Positions 1 through 5,906 of a stretch of 17,449 nt of DNA are shown in pieces. Each line of letters opens with the position of its first letter. Position 1 is the first letter of the stretch. Location: contig NZ_JAVRHP010000067.1 in NCBI RefSeq assembly GCF_031846505.1, positions 1 through 17,449 of the forward strand, in the 5' to 3' direction. The DNA comes from Autumnicola edwardsiae (GTDB taxonomy: Bacteria; Bacteroidota; Bacteroidia; Flavobacteriales; Flavobacteriaceae). Under the pieces are notes generated by a model, which was not told the DNA's origin, searched no databases, and was given only the letters and a program-made list of their open reading frames with translations. The position numbers were made by a program, and so were the translations under genes.

Positions 1-1
1 C

Positions 2-544
2 GGCCAAGGATAAAGCTATACTGTAGTAATTAACGGCAAGCTCATTATATTCATCAGAAAAGGATTCTAAGTTGCTGTATTCGGCCATATCTGTATATAG
101 CCGGCCGGCGAGGGTATAATAATAAGCATGTATATATTCGGGGGCCTTTTCAGGATCTACCTCTTCTAAAAAATCCAGCGCTTCTTTATACATACCTGCA
201 GTAACATTGATGTCTGCCAGGTCTAAAAAAGAATCTGCGATCAATCCTTCATCATTCAATGCTACAGCCAGCCTTCTGCTTCTTAGTCCGTAAGCAAAAG
301 CCGAGTCTTGATTAAAGACATTATATTCCTGAAAGAGATCCTGGGTAAGCTGGTATTCCTGTAGTTTATCGTCTACCTCTTTCATTAAGGTTCGTAAACT
401 GTCAATGCGAGCGACCTTCTGCCGGTCAAAAAAAGAAGTTTTTTGTATGGTTTCTTTTAATTCCTTTATAATTGAATCGGTTTGTGAAAAGGCCGGTAAG
501 GAAGTAAAAAGAAGTCCTAAAATTACTATTGTGCTTAGGCGCAT
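2..544 (-). CDS. TPR-containing exported protein, N-terminal part (DUF6377-like regulator?)
   Basis: This gene is cut by the left window edge; 181 codons are visible from an ATG at 544. The protein opens with a signal peptide or anchor (MRLSTIVILG, then LLFTSLPAFS), with likely cleavage near residue 20. A charged helical segment with an R-I-D-S-L-R stretch (about 46-51) follows. At about 100-130 there is a helix pair with TPR character (ADSFLDLADI, then GMYKEALDFLEEV), and further Tyr/Ala-rich helices run to the edge. This layout resembles Bacteroidota proteins with periplasmic TPR repeats, a membrane segment and a cytoplasmic C-terminal regulatory region (DUF6377 type), but the diagnostic C-terminus is outside the window. 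It could also be a TPR-type sensor kinase. The open frame and signal peptide are seen directly; the family name is a guess. No consensus promoter was found upstream. Confidence 0.6.
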   Translation of the reverse strand, partial: MRLSTIVILGLLFTSLPAFSQTDSIIKELKETIQKTSFFDRQKVARIDSLRTLMKEVDDKLQEYQLTQDLFQEYNVFNQDSAFAYGLRSRRLAVALNDEGLIADSFLDLADINVTAGMYKEALDFLEEVDPEKAPEYIHAYYYTLAGRLYTDMAEYSNLESFSDEYNELAVNYYSIALSLA

Positions 545-949
545 TCCCGCATTTTTAATGAAGAGATTATACTGAACAAGAATTTAATTCTGGATAGCAA
601 GATATTAAATGAAAACGGAATAAAAGGTAAATACTCTTAGAAGTACTTTTACTGTTAAAAGTTTTCTTAAGAAGGTGATTCATTGATTTTCGGTGTTTTA
701 TACATTATAGTACAAACATTTTATCATGAATTCCAGATCTTGCTATAGTTAAGTGTTTACGGTTCTATTCAAATTAACACAAAATTTTTCCTTCCAATTA
801 CGATTGCGGTTTTTAATACATCAACAGACTTATTTCAAACCTCCTTGAGATAAAATATGTAATTTCAGCGCCATCAAAATGTAAATATAATAGAAGATCA
901 TCTTAAAGCAATTGATAGATCTACCAATGCCTAAGAAATTTTATGGAAA

Positions 950-970
950 ATGTTGTACCTATGTTGTACC
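950..970. repeat. two direct copies of ATGTTGTACC beside a tRNA 3' end
   Basis: ATGTTGTACC occurs at 950-959 and again at 961-970, with a one-base spacer (period 11, about one helical turn). The pair lies immediately beyond the tRNA terminator. Closely spaced direct repeats one helical turn apart are typical of protein-binding sites, including integrase sites near tRNA genes. The repeat is seen; the function is speculative. Confidence 0.5.
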
Positions 971-974
971 CAAG

Positions 975-1010
975 CAAAAAAAGAAAGGCTCTCGATTTCT
1001 CGAAAGCCTT
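975..1010 (-). terminator. intrinsic terminator of the CAU tRNA gene
   Basis: Read on the minus strand, AAGGCT and AGCCTT (1010-1005 and 990-985) pair, followed by TCGA with TCGA (1003-1000 and 995-992). One A.C mismatch separates the two helices, and a GAAA tetraloop (999-996) closes the hairpin. The stem is followed by T, C and a run of seven Ts (982-976). It begins 13 bases after the tRNA 3' end, the expected place for its terminator. Confidence 0.88.
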
Positions 1011-1023
1011 GTCTTTACTGGCG

Positions 1024-1097
1024 TGGTCCCACCTGGACTCGAACCAGGGACCACCTGATTATGAGTCAGGTGCTCTAACCAGCTGAGCTATAGGACC
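1024..1097 (-). tRNA. tRNA with CAU anticodon, probably tRNA-Ile2 (lysidine type)
   Basis: A complete 74-base cloverleaf is visible. The acceptor stem is GGTCCTA with TGGGACC, followed by an A discriminator. The D arm carries GCTCAGCTGGTTAGAGC. The anticodon stem CCTGA/TCAGG closes the loop CTCATAA, giving anticodon CAU. The T arm is CCTGG-TTCGAGT-CCAGG. CCA is not encoded; the genome reads CGC after the discriminator. It is not the initiator: position 1 pairs with 72 and the anticodon stem lacks three consecutive G-C pairs. Elongator Met and Ile2 both carry CAU. The acceptor pairs C4-G69 and C5-G68 are the ones TilS is known to use to choose tRNA-Ile2, and the GACTCATAATC context resembles E. 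coli ileX, so Ile2 is favoured. A terminator follows and an exact promoter precedes it. Confidence 0.93.
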
Positions 1098-1121
1098 GGC
1101 TCATTTGGTGTTATGAGGGCG

Positions 1122-1153
1122 CAAATTTAGATAATTCTATTTTACGCAGCAAA
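1122..1153 (-). promoter_or_regulatory. Bacteroidota-type promoter of the tRNA gene
   Basis: On the minus strand TTTG (1153-1150) is followed after 20 bases by TAAATTTG (1129-1122). This matches the Bacteroidota primary-sigma consensus TTTG-N(17-23)-TAnnTTTG. The predicted start of transcription is near 1116, about 19 bases before the tRNA 5' end. Confidence 0.8.
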
Positions 1154-1241
1154 CATTTCTTTTTTATTTTTATAGATTTCATCATACTACAACTTCAAGG
1201 CACTTAAGCATACCATTCCGTCGCCCAAATTTCGCATTTCC

Positions 1242-1676
1242 TTATAAATTCTTCTTTTCTGCAAAATTATGAGAGGGGATTATTTCCTGGCACAGTTCCA
1301 CTAAAACCCCATTAGAACTTTTTGGATGCAAAAAAGCGATCAGTTTATTGTCGGCGCCCTTTTTTGGAGCATCGTTTAAAAGCACAAAACCTTCAGATTT
1401 AAGCCGCTCAATTTCTGCTTCAATATTATCTACGGCAAAAGCCATGTGGTGAATCCCTTCGCCGCGCTTTGCTATAAACTTAGCCACAGGGCTTTCAGCA
1501 TTAGTTGCCGCCAGCAGTTCAATTTTACTGTCCCCAATCTTAAAAAAAGAAGTAGCCACACCCTCACTTTCCACATTTTCGGTCTTATAATGTGCTGCAC
1601 CCAAAAGGGCTTTATAGGTTTTATTTGCCTCTTCCAGATTATTCACGGCTATGCCTATATGTTCTATTTTCTTCAT
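1242..1676 (-). CDS. mce: methylmalonyl-CoA epimerase
   Basis: Interconverts the (2R) and (2S) epimers of methylmalonyl-CoA, linking propionyl-CoA or branched-chain amino-acid breakdown with methylmalonyl-CoA mutase and succinyl-CoA. The 144-residue protein is one VOC-fold unit made of two paired modules, close to the family's usual length. Visible family marks are HIGIAV at the N-terminus (His6), KIELL (Glu53), GIHHMAFAVDN (His76/77) and VLVEL (Glu127). These fall where the metal ligands His, Gln/Glu, His and Glu of known epimerases lie. No signal peptide is present, so it is cytoplasmic. The gene is divergent from rbfA across 117 bases; no exact consensus promoter for it was found there. 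A related VOC enzyme such as a lactoylglutathione lyase is possible but less likely given the residue pattern and length. Confidence 0.9.
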   Translation of the reverse strand: MKKIEHIGIAVNNLEEANKTYKALLGAAHYKTENVESEGVATSFFKIGDSKIELLAATNAESPVAKFIAKRGEGIHHMAFAVDNIEAEIERLKSEGFVLLNDAPKKGADNKLIAFLHPKSSNGVLVELCQEIIPSHNFAEKKNL

Positions 1677-1781
1677 TTTTATCTCTTTACCTTTGTACCA
1701 ATAGTTTTTGTAAAAGTTACCAACCTTCCAGGTTATTTCACGATTTTAGGAAGATAAAAATACTATAATCTTTAAATATGT

Positions 1782-1789
1782 TATTTTTG
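1782..1789 (+). promoter_or_regulatory. candidate -7 element directly in front of rbfA
   Basis: TATTTTTG matches the Bacteroidota -7 consensus TAnnTTTG and ends four bases before the ATG of rbfA. With the usual spacing, transcription would begin at or next to the ATG, which implies a leaderless or nearly leaderless transcript. No TTG or TTTG box is seen at the expected -33 position, so the match may be by chance. Confidence 0.45.
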
Positions 1790-1793
1790 CACT

Positions 1794-2189
1794 ATGGAAG
1801 AAACTAACAGACAAAAGAAAATAGGGGGCGTACTGCAGAAAGATTTGGCCGATATCCTTCAGAATAACTTAAGGGATGCGGGCAAAACCGGCATTTTGAT
1901 ATCGGTTTCCAAAGTTAAAGTCACTACAGATCTTTCTATAGCGAAGGCATATCTTAGCGTTTTTCCGCCTAAAAATGGTAACGAAATTTTGGAAGAAATT
2001 AATGCCGTAAAGCCAAAAATTAAACACGAAATGGCACAGCGCACTAAAAACCAGCTGCGTAAAATGCCCGATATTAATTATTATATCGATGATTCTCTTG
2101 AATACATTGAAGGAATTGAAAAATCCATAAAGGGAACTGAAGACCCTATTTCTAATCCTGATCTACTGGACCGAAGGAAAAAGTCGTGA
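1794..2189 (+). CDS. rbfA: 30S ribosome-binding factor A
   Basis: RbfA binds the small ribosomal subunit during late 16S rRNA maturation and cold adaptation. The 131-residue protein has the family's typical length and its single KH-like domain (about 8-110). Recognisable elements are the opening RQKKIGGVLQKDLADILQ helix, the strand VSKVKVTTDLSIAKAYLSVF, and the later RTKNQLRKMPDINYYIDDS segment with the family's arginine-leucine-proline pattern. Cytoplasmic, no signal peptide. The start is the first ATG after a candidate -7 box, and a later start would cut the first helix. The stop codon is followed after one base by the TTG start of the permease gene, so the two are probably cotranscribed and translationally coupled. 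Confidence 0.95.
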   Translation: MEETNRQKKIGGVLQKDLADILQNNLRDAGKTGILISVSKVKVTTDLSIAKAYLSVFPPKNGNEILEEINAVKPKIKHEMAQRTKNQLRKMPDINYYIDDSLEYIEGIEKSIKGTEDPISNPDLLDRRKKS

Positions 2190-2190
2190 C

Positions 2191-3393
2191 TTGAAATTTT
2201 CACTCTACATCGCCAGGCGATACCTTTTTAGCAAAAGCAGTAATAACGCGATTAACATTATTACCATTATCGCCGGGATTGGCGTTTTTGCAGGTGCTTT
2301 TTCCCTTTTTATAGTACTCTCGGGATTTTCGGGACTGCGCAATTTCAGCTTGTCTTATACCAACCAATTCGATCCCGATCTTAAAGTGCTTCCGGCTACG
2401 GGAAAAATAATTTCCTTTTCTGAAGAACTCTCGGCCGATATTGGCCAAATTCAGGGGGTCACCAGTTTCAGTAAAGTTATTGAAGAACGGATTTTTCTCG
2501 ACTACCGTTCAAAAAACCACACCGCTTTTATTAAAGGTGTGGACGAAAATTACCAGCAGGTAAATAATATTGAAGAGGCTATTTTTGACGGCACCTGGCT
2601 GGCTTCCAGTGAACCACAGGTCGTGGTGGGCATTGGGATTAGCCGACTTTTAGGATTAAGCACGTTTAATTATAACGAACTGCTGAATATCCTGGTTCCC
2701 AAACCCGGAAAAGGTCAAATCACTAATCCTATGAATGCTTTTAATAAAAAGCAGGTGATCGTTAGCGGAATTTATTCGATTAACGAAGAGCTGGATTCCA
2801 AATTTGTCTTTTCCAATATCAATTTCGCCCGGAATTTGCTGAATCTGGATGATAATCAATATTCTGCTTTGGAATTAAGACTGGCCCCGGGAACAGATCC
2901 TGAAGTAGTTTCAGAAAAAATTAAAGCACTGTTTCCGGAAGAGGTGATTATTAAAGACCGGGCTCAGCTAAACGAAGTGCTCTACAAAATGCTCAATACC
3001 GAAAATCTCGCGGTATACCTCATCTTCACATTAGTGCTGATAATTGCCCTTTTTAACGTGGTAGGCTCCATCATTATGGTGATCCTCGACAAAAGGGAGA
3101 ACATAAAAACCCTTTTTAGCCTTGGCGCCACCCCAAACCAGATAAAAAACATTTTCTTCCTGCAGGGGATGCTCATGTGCGTGGTAGGCGGTACCATTGG
3201 GCTTGGAACCTCGGTATTGCTTATTTATTTACAATTGCAGTACGACCTGGTAATGATCACGCCCAGTTTAGCTTATCCCGTAGCGATTACTGCGGAAAAC
3301 ATATTAATTGTGATCCTGACTATCGGAATTTTAGGTTTAATAGCCTCTTACGTCGCCGCAGGCCGAAGCAAAAAGGCTTTAAGAGCGGTTTAG
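2191..3393 (+). CDS. FtsX-like ABC transporter permease, LolC/LolE family
   Basis: Inner-membrane permease of the type that, with a LolD-like ATPase, extracts lipoproteins for transfer to the outer membrane. The 400-residue protein has the LolC/E layout: one membrane segment near the N-terminus (about 21-45), a large periplasmic domain (about 50-270), then three membrane segments (about 277-300, 322-346, 370-392). The ending RSKKALRAV is cytoplasmic and basic. The opening YIARRYLFSKSSNNAINIIT and the cytoplasmic turn DKRENIKTLFSLGATPNQI are hallmarks of the family. The start is a TTG: the next in-frame ATG comes only inside the periplasmic domain, so the TTG must be used. It lies one base after the rbfA stop. 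Several lipoproteins in this window would be its potential clients, but that link is inference. LolC versus LolE cannot be decided. Confidence 0.87.
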   Translation: MKFSLYIARRYLFSKSSNNAINIITIIAGIGVFAGAFSLFIVLSGFSGLRNFSLSYTNQFDPDLKVLPATGKIISFSEELSADIGQIQGVTSFSKVIEERIFLDYRSKNHTAFIKGVDENYQQVNNIEEAIFDGTWLASSEPQVVVGIGISRLLGLSTFNYNELLNILVPKPGKGQITNPMNAFNKKQVIVSGIYSINEELDSKFVFSNINFARNLLNLDDNQYSALELRLAPGTDPEVVSEKIKALFPEEVIIKDRAQLNEVLYKMLNTENLAVYLIFTLVLIIALFNVVGSIIMVILDKRENIKTLFSLGATPNQIKNIFFLQGMLMCVVGGTIGLGTSVLLIYLQLQYDLVMITPSLAYPVAITAENILIVILTIGILGLIASYVAAGRSKKALRAV

Positions 3394-3416
3394 TTCCTCC
3401 CGTTTTCATCTCTTTA

Positions 3417-3463
3417 CTCCTGCAAGGTTTCCAAAACCTTATGGGTCTTTTTCAGGAGTTTTT
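3417..3463 (+). terminator. intrinsic terminator after the rbfA-permease pair, built around a palindromic repeat
   Basis: CTCCTG (3417-3422) can pair with CAGGAG (3453-3458), which is followed by TTTTT. Inside lies a second perfect hairpin, AAGGTTT-CCA-AAACCTT (3424-3440). It begins 24 bases after the permease stop codon. The inner palindrome resembles another copy near 12337, so a dispersed repeat may have been recruited as terminator. Confidence 0.6.
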
Positions 3464-3505
3464 CGATTCTTTAGTATATTATATCGCACTTTAAGGCATT
3501 CAAAA

Positions 3506-3564
3506 TATGAAAGGTTTATCAGCTTTCATACCTCTAAGATTTACGAAAAAACTGTTAGGAACAG
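3506..3564 (-). terminator. weak terminator candidates downstream of the CPBP gene
   Basis: Past the stop codon of the minus-strand membrane protease two hairpins occur in order. First is CTGTT-CCT-AACAG (3564-3552) followed by six Ts (3551-3546). Second is TATGAAAG paired with CTTTCATA around a 9-base loop (3530-3506) followed by TTTT. The first stem has only five pairs, so either could be weak. Confidence 0.35.
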
Positions 3565-3593
3565 GTAAATTCTGAATTTCTGGTACAGCTAAA

Positions 3594-4460
3594 TTAGCGT
3601 AGGATTAGATCTCTCTTCAAAATATTCTTCAATTCCTTTCTGGACATTCCTTTTTCACTTTTAATTTTAACGTCTATCCATCTATCCTCATATTGCCTGA
3701 TCCCCTGGATATTGAGAGAATCCAATAGGCCAGATAAACTGATATCATCTGCATTAACTGAGTATATAACATCTTTATCGAACTTACTTTGAAGGTACGA
3801 AGTGTTTTTAAACACGTAAACTTGTTCTACAATACTTACTTCAAAATTTTCATTTGATTCTTTTACAATAATTTGGTTATGGAAGAAAATTACTTCAAAC
3901 ACCACAACTATTAAATTAAAGGCCGAATGTTGAATAAACGACCAAATAAAGCCCAATTTGATTCTAGTGTAGCTTAGAAGAAATCCTCCAATCAACTGGT
4001 TTCCAATCATAAAAGGTGCTAAAGCAAAAAAGAGGTTTTCATTATTATTAAAATTCATTAGATGAATCAACCCAAACAGGATAACCAACAGATATAGGAA
4101 GTATTTAAAAACCGAGCTCCATCTTTTTTTCAACCAGCCTCTGGAAAAAAAATTGATTAACCGCACTAAATAATTTCTTTTGTACTTTAAAGGAAAGCGA
4201 AAAATAAATTCTTCAATAAGCGGCGCTAATAACACTACCAGAATAAATAGAACTACTGGATGCGAATCGTCTAAAGGGATTTCAAGTTCTACAAGATGAG
4301 AGGTAATAATATACAAGAATCCTAAAAATGGAAATATCAACAAGACATCCATTAATAAAATATTCAAGGTTACCTGTACCTTTTTTCTGAAGCTAAGATT
4401 TAATTCAGTCTCATCAGGGTGCTTTATCCAGTGATAAATGTTACCATAAAGTCTTATCAT
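3594..4460 (-). CDS. CPBP family intramembrane metalloprotease (CAAX protease-like) with C-terminal extension
   Basis: Polytopic inner-membrane protein with the three signatures of the CPBP/Abi family: EEFIFR (Glu83, Glu84, Arg88; motif EExxxR), FGLIH (Phe129, His133; motif FxxxH) and HSAFN (His178, Asn182; motif HxxxN). The glutamates and histidines are the expected metal or catalytic residues. Membrane segments lie at about 33-52, 68-82, 117-135, 143-165 and 171-195. The last 90 residues or so (200-288) are hydrophilic, contain no motif I recognise, and extend beyond the usual family domain. Bacterial members are linked to membrane protein processing or bacteriocin self-immunity; the substrate here is unknown. 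The gene looks more AT-rich than its neighbours and has an isolated expression context, 110 bases upstream of dusB's 3' end and convergent with the permease gene. A TAAATTTTG box (4480-4472) is one base off the -7 consensus. Confidence 0.83.
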   Translation of the reverse strand: MIRLYGNIYHWIKHPDETELNLSFRKKVQVTLNILLMDVLLIFPFLGFLYIITSHLVELEIPLDDSHPVVLFILVVLLAPLIEEFIFRFPLKYKRNYLVRLINFFSRGWLKKRWSSVFKYFLYLLVILFGLIHLMNFNNNENLFFALAPFMIGNQLIGGFLLSYTRIKLGFIWSFIQHSAFNLIVVVFEVIFFHNQIIVKESNENFEVSIVEQVYVFKNTSYLQSKFDKDVIYSVNADDISLSGLLDSLNIQGIRQYEDRWIDVKIKSEKGMSRKELKNILKRDLILR

Positions 4461-4539
4461 CTATTCAACAACAAAATTTATTTCTTAAAGTGGACCTCCC
4501 TTTTATTCTTGATCTAACAATAATATTCTCAAAGAGAAC

Positions 4540-4554
4540 ATTCGTGAATTCGTG
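4540..4554. repeat. tandem ATTCGTG pair in the dusB-CPBP spacer
   Basis: ATTCGTG occurs at 4540-4546 and 4548-4554 (period 8), followed by GC. The phrase ATTCGTGAATTCGTGGC is one I recall from intergenic DNA of other Bacteroidota, so it may be a piece of a dispersed repeat. That recollection would need a database search to confirm. Confidence 0.35.
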
Positions 4555-4570
4555 GCTAAACTAAAAACAG

Positions 4571-5563
4571 CTACGCAAATTCAAATCCGGAAAATTCCTT
4601 CTCCACCTCATCAAAAGCAGCAAAAACATCGGCTGCATCATCGCTGGTCACCATTTTCATACGGTATTCTTTAAAGTGCGGAATTCCTTTGAAGTAATTG
4701 GTATAATGCCTGCGGGTTTCAAAAACGCCCAGCTTCTCCCCTTTCCAGTCGATGGACATTTGTAAATGCCGTCTCGCCGCCTCAACCCGCTCCTGAAGGT
4801 TTGGCGGCGCAAGGTGTTCTCCGGTTTCGAAATAATGTTTCACTTCTCTAAAGAACCACGGATAGCCGATACTGGCCCGGCCAATCATCGCGCCATCTAA
4901 TCCGAATTTATCCCGCATTTCAATAGCTCTCTCGGGCGTATCTACGTCTCCGTTTCCAAATACCGGAATATGCATCCGCGGATTGTTCTTTACTTCTGCA
5001 ATTGGCGCCCAATCGGCTTCACCTTTGTACATCTGCGCCCTTGTGCGCCCGTGGATGGAGATGGCCTTACAACCCACATCCTGAAGCCTTTCTGCTACTT
5101 CCAGTATTTTAATAGAATCGTGGTCCCAGCCCAAACGTGTTTTTACAGTTACAGGAAGGTTGGTGTGTTTTACCATGGCATCGGTAAGGGAAACCATAAG
5201 GTCGATATCCTTTAAAATTCCTGCTCCTGCTCCTTTGGAAACCACCTTTTTCACGGGGCAACCAAAATTGATATCAATAATATCAGGTCCCGATTTTTCC
5301 ACAATTTCGACAGATTGTAGCATAGATTCCAGGTTGGCACCAAAAATCTGAATTCCCACAGGCCGCTCTTTTTCATAAATATCCAGCTTCATCACGCTTT
5401 TCGCAGCGTCGCGAATAAGCCCTTCAGAAGAAATGAATTCCGTATAAACCACATCTGCACCCTGTTCTTTACAAAGCGCCCTAAAAGGAGGATCGCTCAC
5501 GTCTTCCATTGGTGCAAGCAACAACGGAAATTCTCCTACATCTATGTCTCCAATTTTAGCCAC
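4571..5563 (-). CDS. dusB: tRNA-dihydrouridine synthase
   Basis: FMN- and NADPH-dependent enzyme that reduces uridines in the tRNA D loop. From the chosen GTG start the protein has 330 residues, the normal size for the DusB/Nifr3 family. The TIM barrel begins with LLLAPMEDVSDPPFR. The catalytic cysteine is Cys102 in NFGCPVKKV. KTRLGWD (Lys141-Asp147) and HGRTRAQMYKG (His171 on) mark substrate and flavin contacts. GNGDV (203-207) and GRASIGYPWFF (229 on) complete the FMN phosphate site. The C-terminal helical domain (about 245-330) contains ETRRHYTNYFKG. The frame stays open upstream to an ATG at 5644, but those 27 extra residues are encoded by a palindromic repeat and by the promoter, so I reject that start. 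Family members begin just as here, a few residues before GEFPLLLAPMEDVS. A promoter with a TACTTTTG box sits 18 bases upstream. Confidence 0.95.
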   Translation of the reverse strand: MAKIGDIDVGEFPLLLAPMEDVSDPPFRALCKEQGADVVYTEFISSEGLIRDAAKSVMKLDIYEKERPVGIQIFGANLESMLQSVEIVEKSGPDIIDINFGCPVKKVVSKGAGAGILKDIDLMVSLTDAMVKHTNLPVTVKTRLGWDHDSIKILEVAERLQDVGCKAISIHGRTRAQMYKGEADWAPIAEVKNNPRMHIPVFGNGDVDTPERAIEMRDKFGLDGAMIGRASIGYPWFFREVKHYFETGEHLAPPNLQERVEAARRHLQMSIDWKGEKLGVFETRRHYTNYFKGIPHFKEYRMKMVTSDDAADVFAAFDEVEKEFSGFEFA

Positions 5564-5580
5564 AATAATTATTTTGATTG

Positions 5581-5612
5581 CAAAAGTATGAAAAAAGTAA
5601 ATCCCACCCCAA
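5581..5612 (-). promoter_or_regulatory. promoter of dusB
   Basis: On the minus strand TTG (5612-5610, within GGGTTGGGG) is followed after 21 bases by TACTTTTG (5588-5581), matching TAnnTTTG. The predicted transcription start near 5575 lies about 12 bases before the GTG at 5563, which supports that start and excludes the upstream ATG. The -33 TTG abuts the CCCTCCC palindrome and belongs to the same repeat unit. Confidence 0.65.
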
Positions 5613-5629
5613 CCCTCCCGAAGGGAGGG
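5613..5629. repeat. CCCTCCC-GAA-GGGAGGG palindrome
   Basis: Perfect 7-base inverted repeat around GAA, flanked by CCCACCCCAA on one side and AGTTAGATCCTCC on the other. Together with the element at 5884-5904, which reads CCCCC-TTC-GGGGG-CTA-GGGGG, it appears to be an inverted, diverged copy of one G/C-rich repeat family common in flavobacterial intergenic DNA (recollection). Confidence 0.6.
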
Positions 5630-5684
5630 AGTTAGATCCTCCATAAAGTTAATCTTTGTTCTTCAGGACAATATGATATAGCAG

Positions 5685-5832
5685 GTCGATAATTGGCATT
5701 TTCAGGACATGGTCTGTAACCTAAAGCTCCGCCTGTCAGTTTGAGCGGAATCGAAAAGGGTTTTAGATCAATAAATATTCTTGTTAAGCAGAAGCACTTC
5801 AGCACGTCGATAATTGCCATTTTAAGAGCATG
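5685..5832. repeat. imperfect 27-base direct repeats spaced 121 bases
   Basis: The segments 5685-5711 and 5806-5832 both begin GTCGATAATTG and both end CATG. By eye they differ at 4 of 27 positions. Between them lies an element starting GTCAGTTTGAGCGG (5735 on) that resembles a dispersed Bacteroidota intergenic repeat. No open frame crosses both copies. Confidence 0.6.
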
Positions 5833-5883
5833 ACTCAAACTTCGCATTATCCACTACAGAATATACTTTTGAGTATAAAAGTT

Positions 5884-5904
5884 CCCCCTTCGGGGGCTAG
5901 GGGG
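5884..5904. repeat. CCCCC-TTC-GGGGG-CTA-GGGGG element
   Basis: An inverted repeat of five C-G pairs with a TTC loop, followed by CTA and a second G run. It starts two bases after the receptor gene's stop codon (read on the minus strand) and could act as its transcription end. The T run after it on that strand is weak (AACTTTTA), so it is listed as a repeat rather than as a terminator. Confidence 0.6.
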
Positions 5905-5906
5905 AT

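Larger units (their letters stand above)
545..1023. other. gene-free stretch of about 480 bases
   Basis: No open reading frame of convincing length or composition was found on either strand. The stretch is AT-rich. It holds the upstream region of the minus-strand TPR gene, a pair of 10-base direct repeats (950-970) and the terminator of the tRNA gene (975-1010). The part from about 600 to 940 shows only weak short inverted repeats and no recognisable RNA gene. Its position at the 3' side of a tRNA makes an old integration scar possible, but no integrase remnant is visible. Confidence 0.6.
5564..5906. other. gene-free repeat island between dusB and the receptor gene
   Basis: These 343 bases hold no credible gene. 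From left to right they contain the dusB promoter (5581-5612), a CCCTCCC-GAA-GGGAGGG palindrome (5613-5629), two imperfect 27-base direct repeats (5685-5711 and 5806-5832), a GTCAGTTTGAGCGGAATCGA element (5735-5754), and a CCCCC-TTC-GGGGG element (5884-5904) that touches the receptor's stop codon. Short open frames here are composed of repeat DNA and lack protein-like features. Confidence 0.65.

Noticed and set aside
1446..1757. 103-codon plus-strand open frame opposite mce
   Set aside because: It covers the conserved metal-binding part of mce in antisense, and its hydrophobic end comes from AT-rich spacer.
5564..5644. Upstream extension of dusB to the ATG at 5644
   Set aside because: The added 27 residues are encoded by a palindromic repeat and the promoter region, do not match the family's N-terminus, and would lie upstream of the predicted transcription start.
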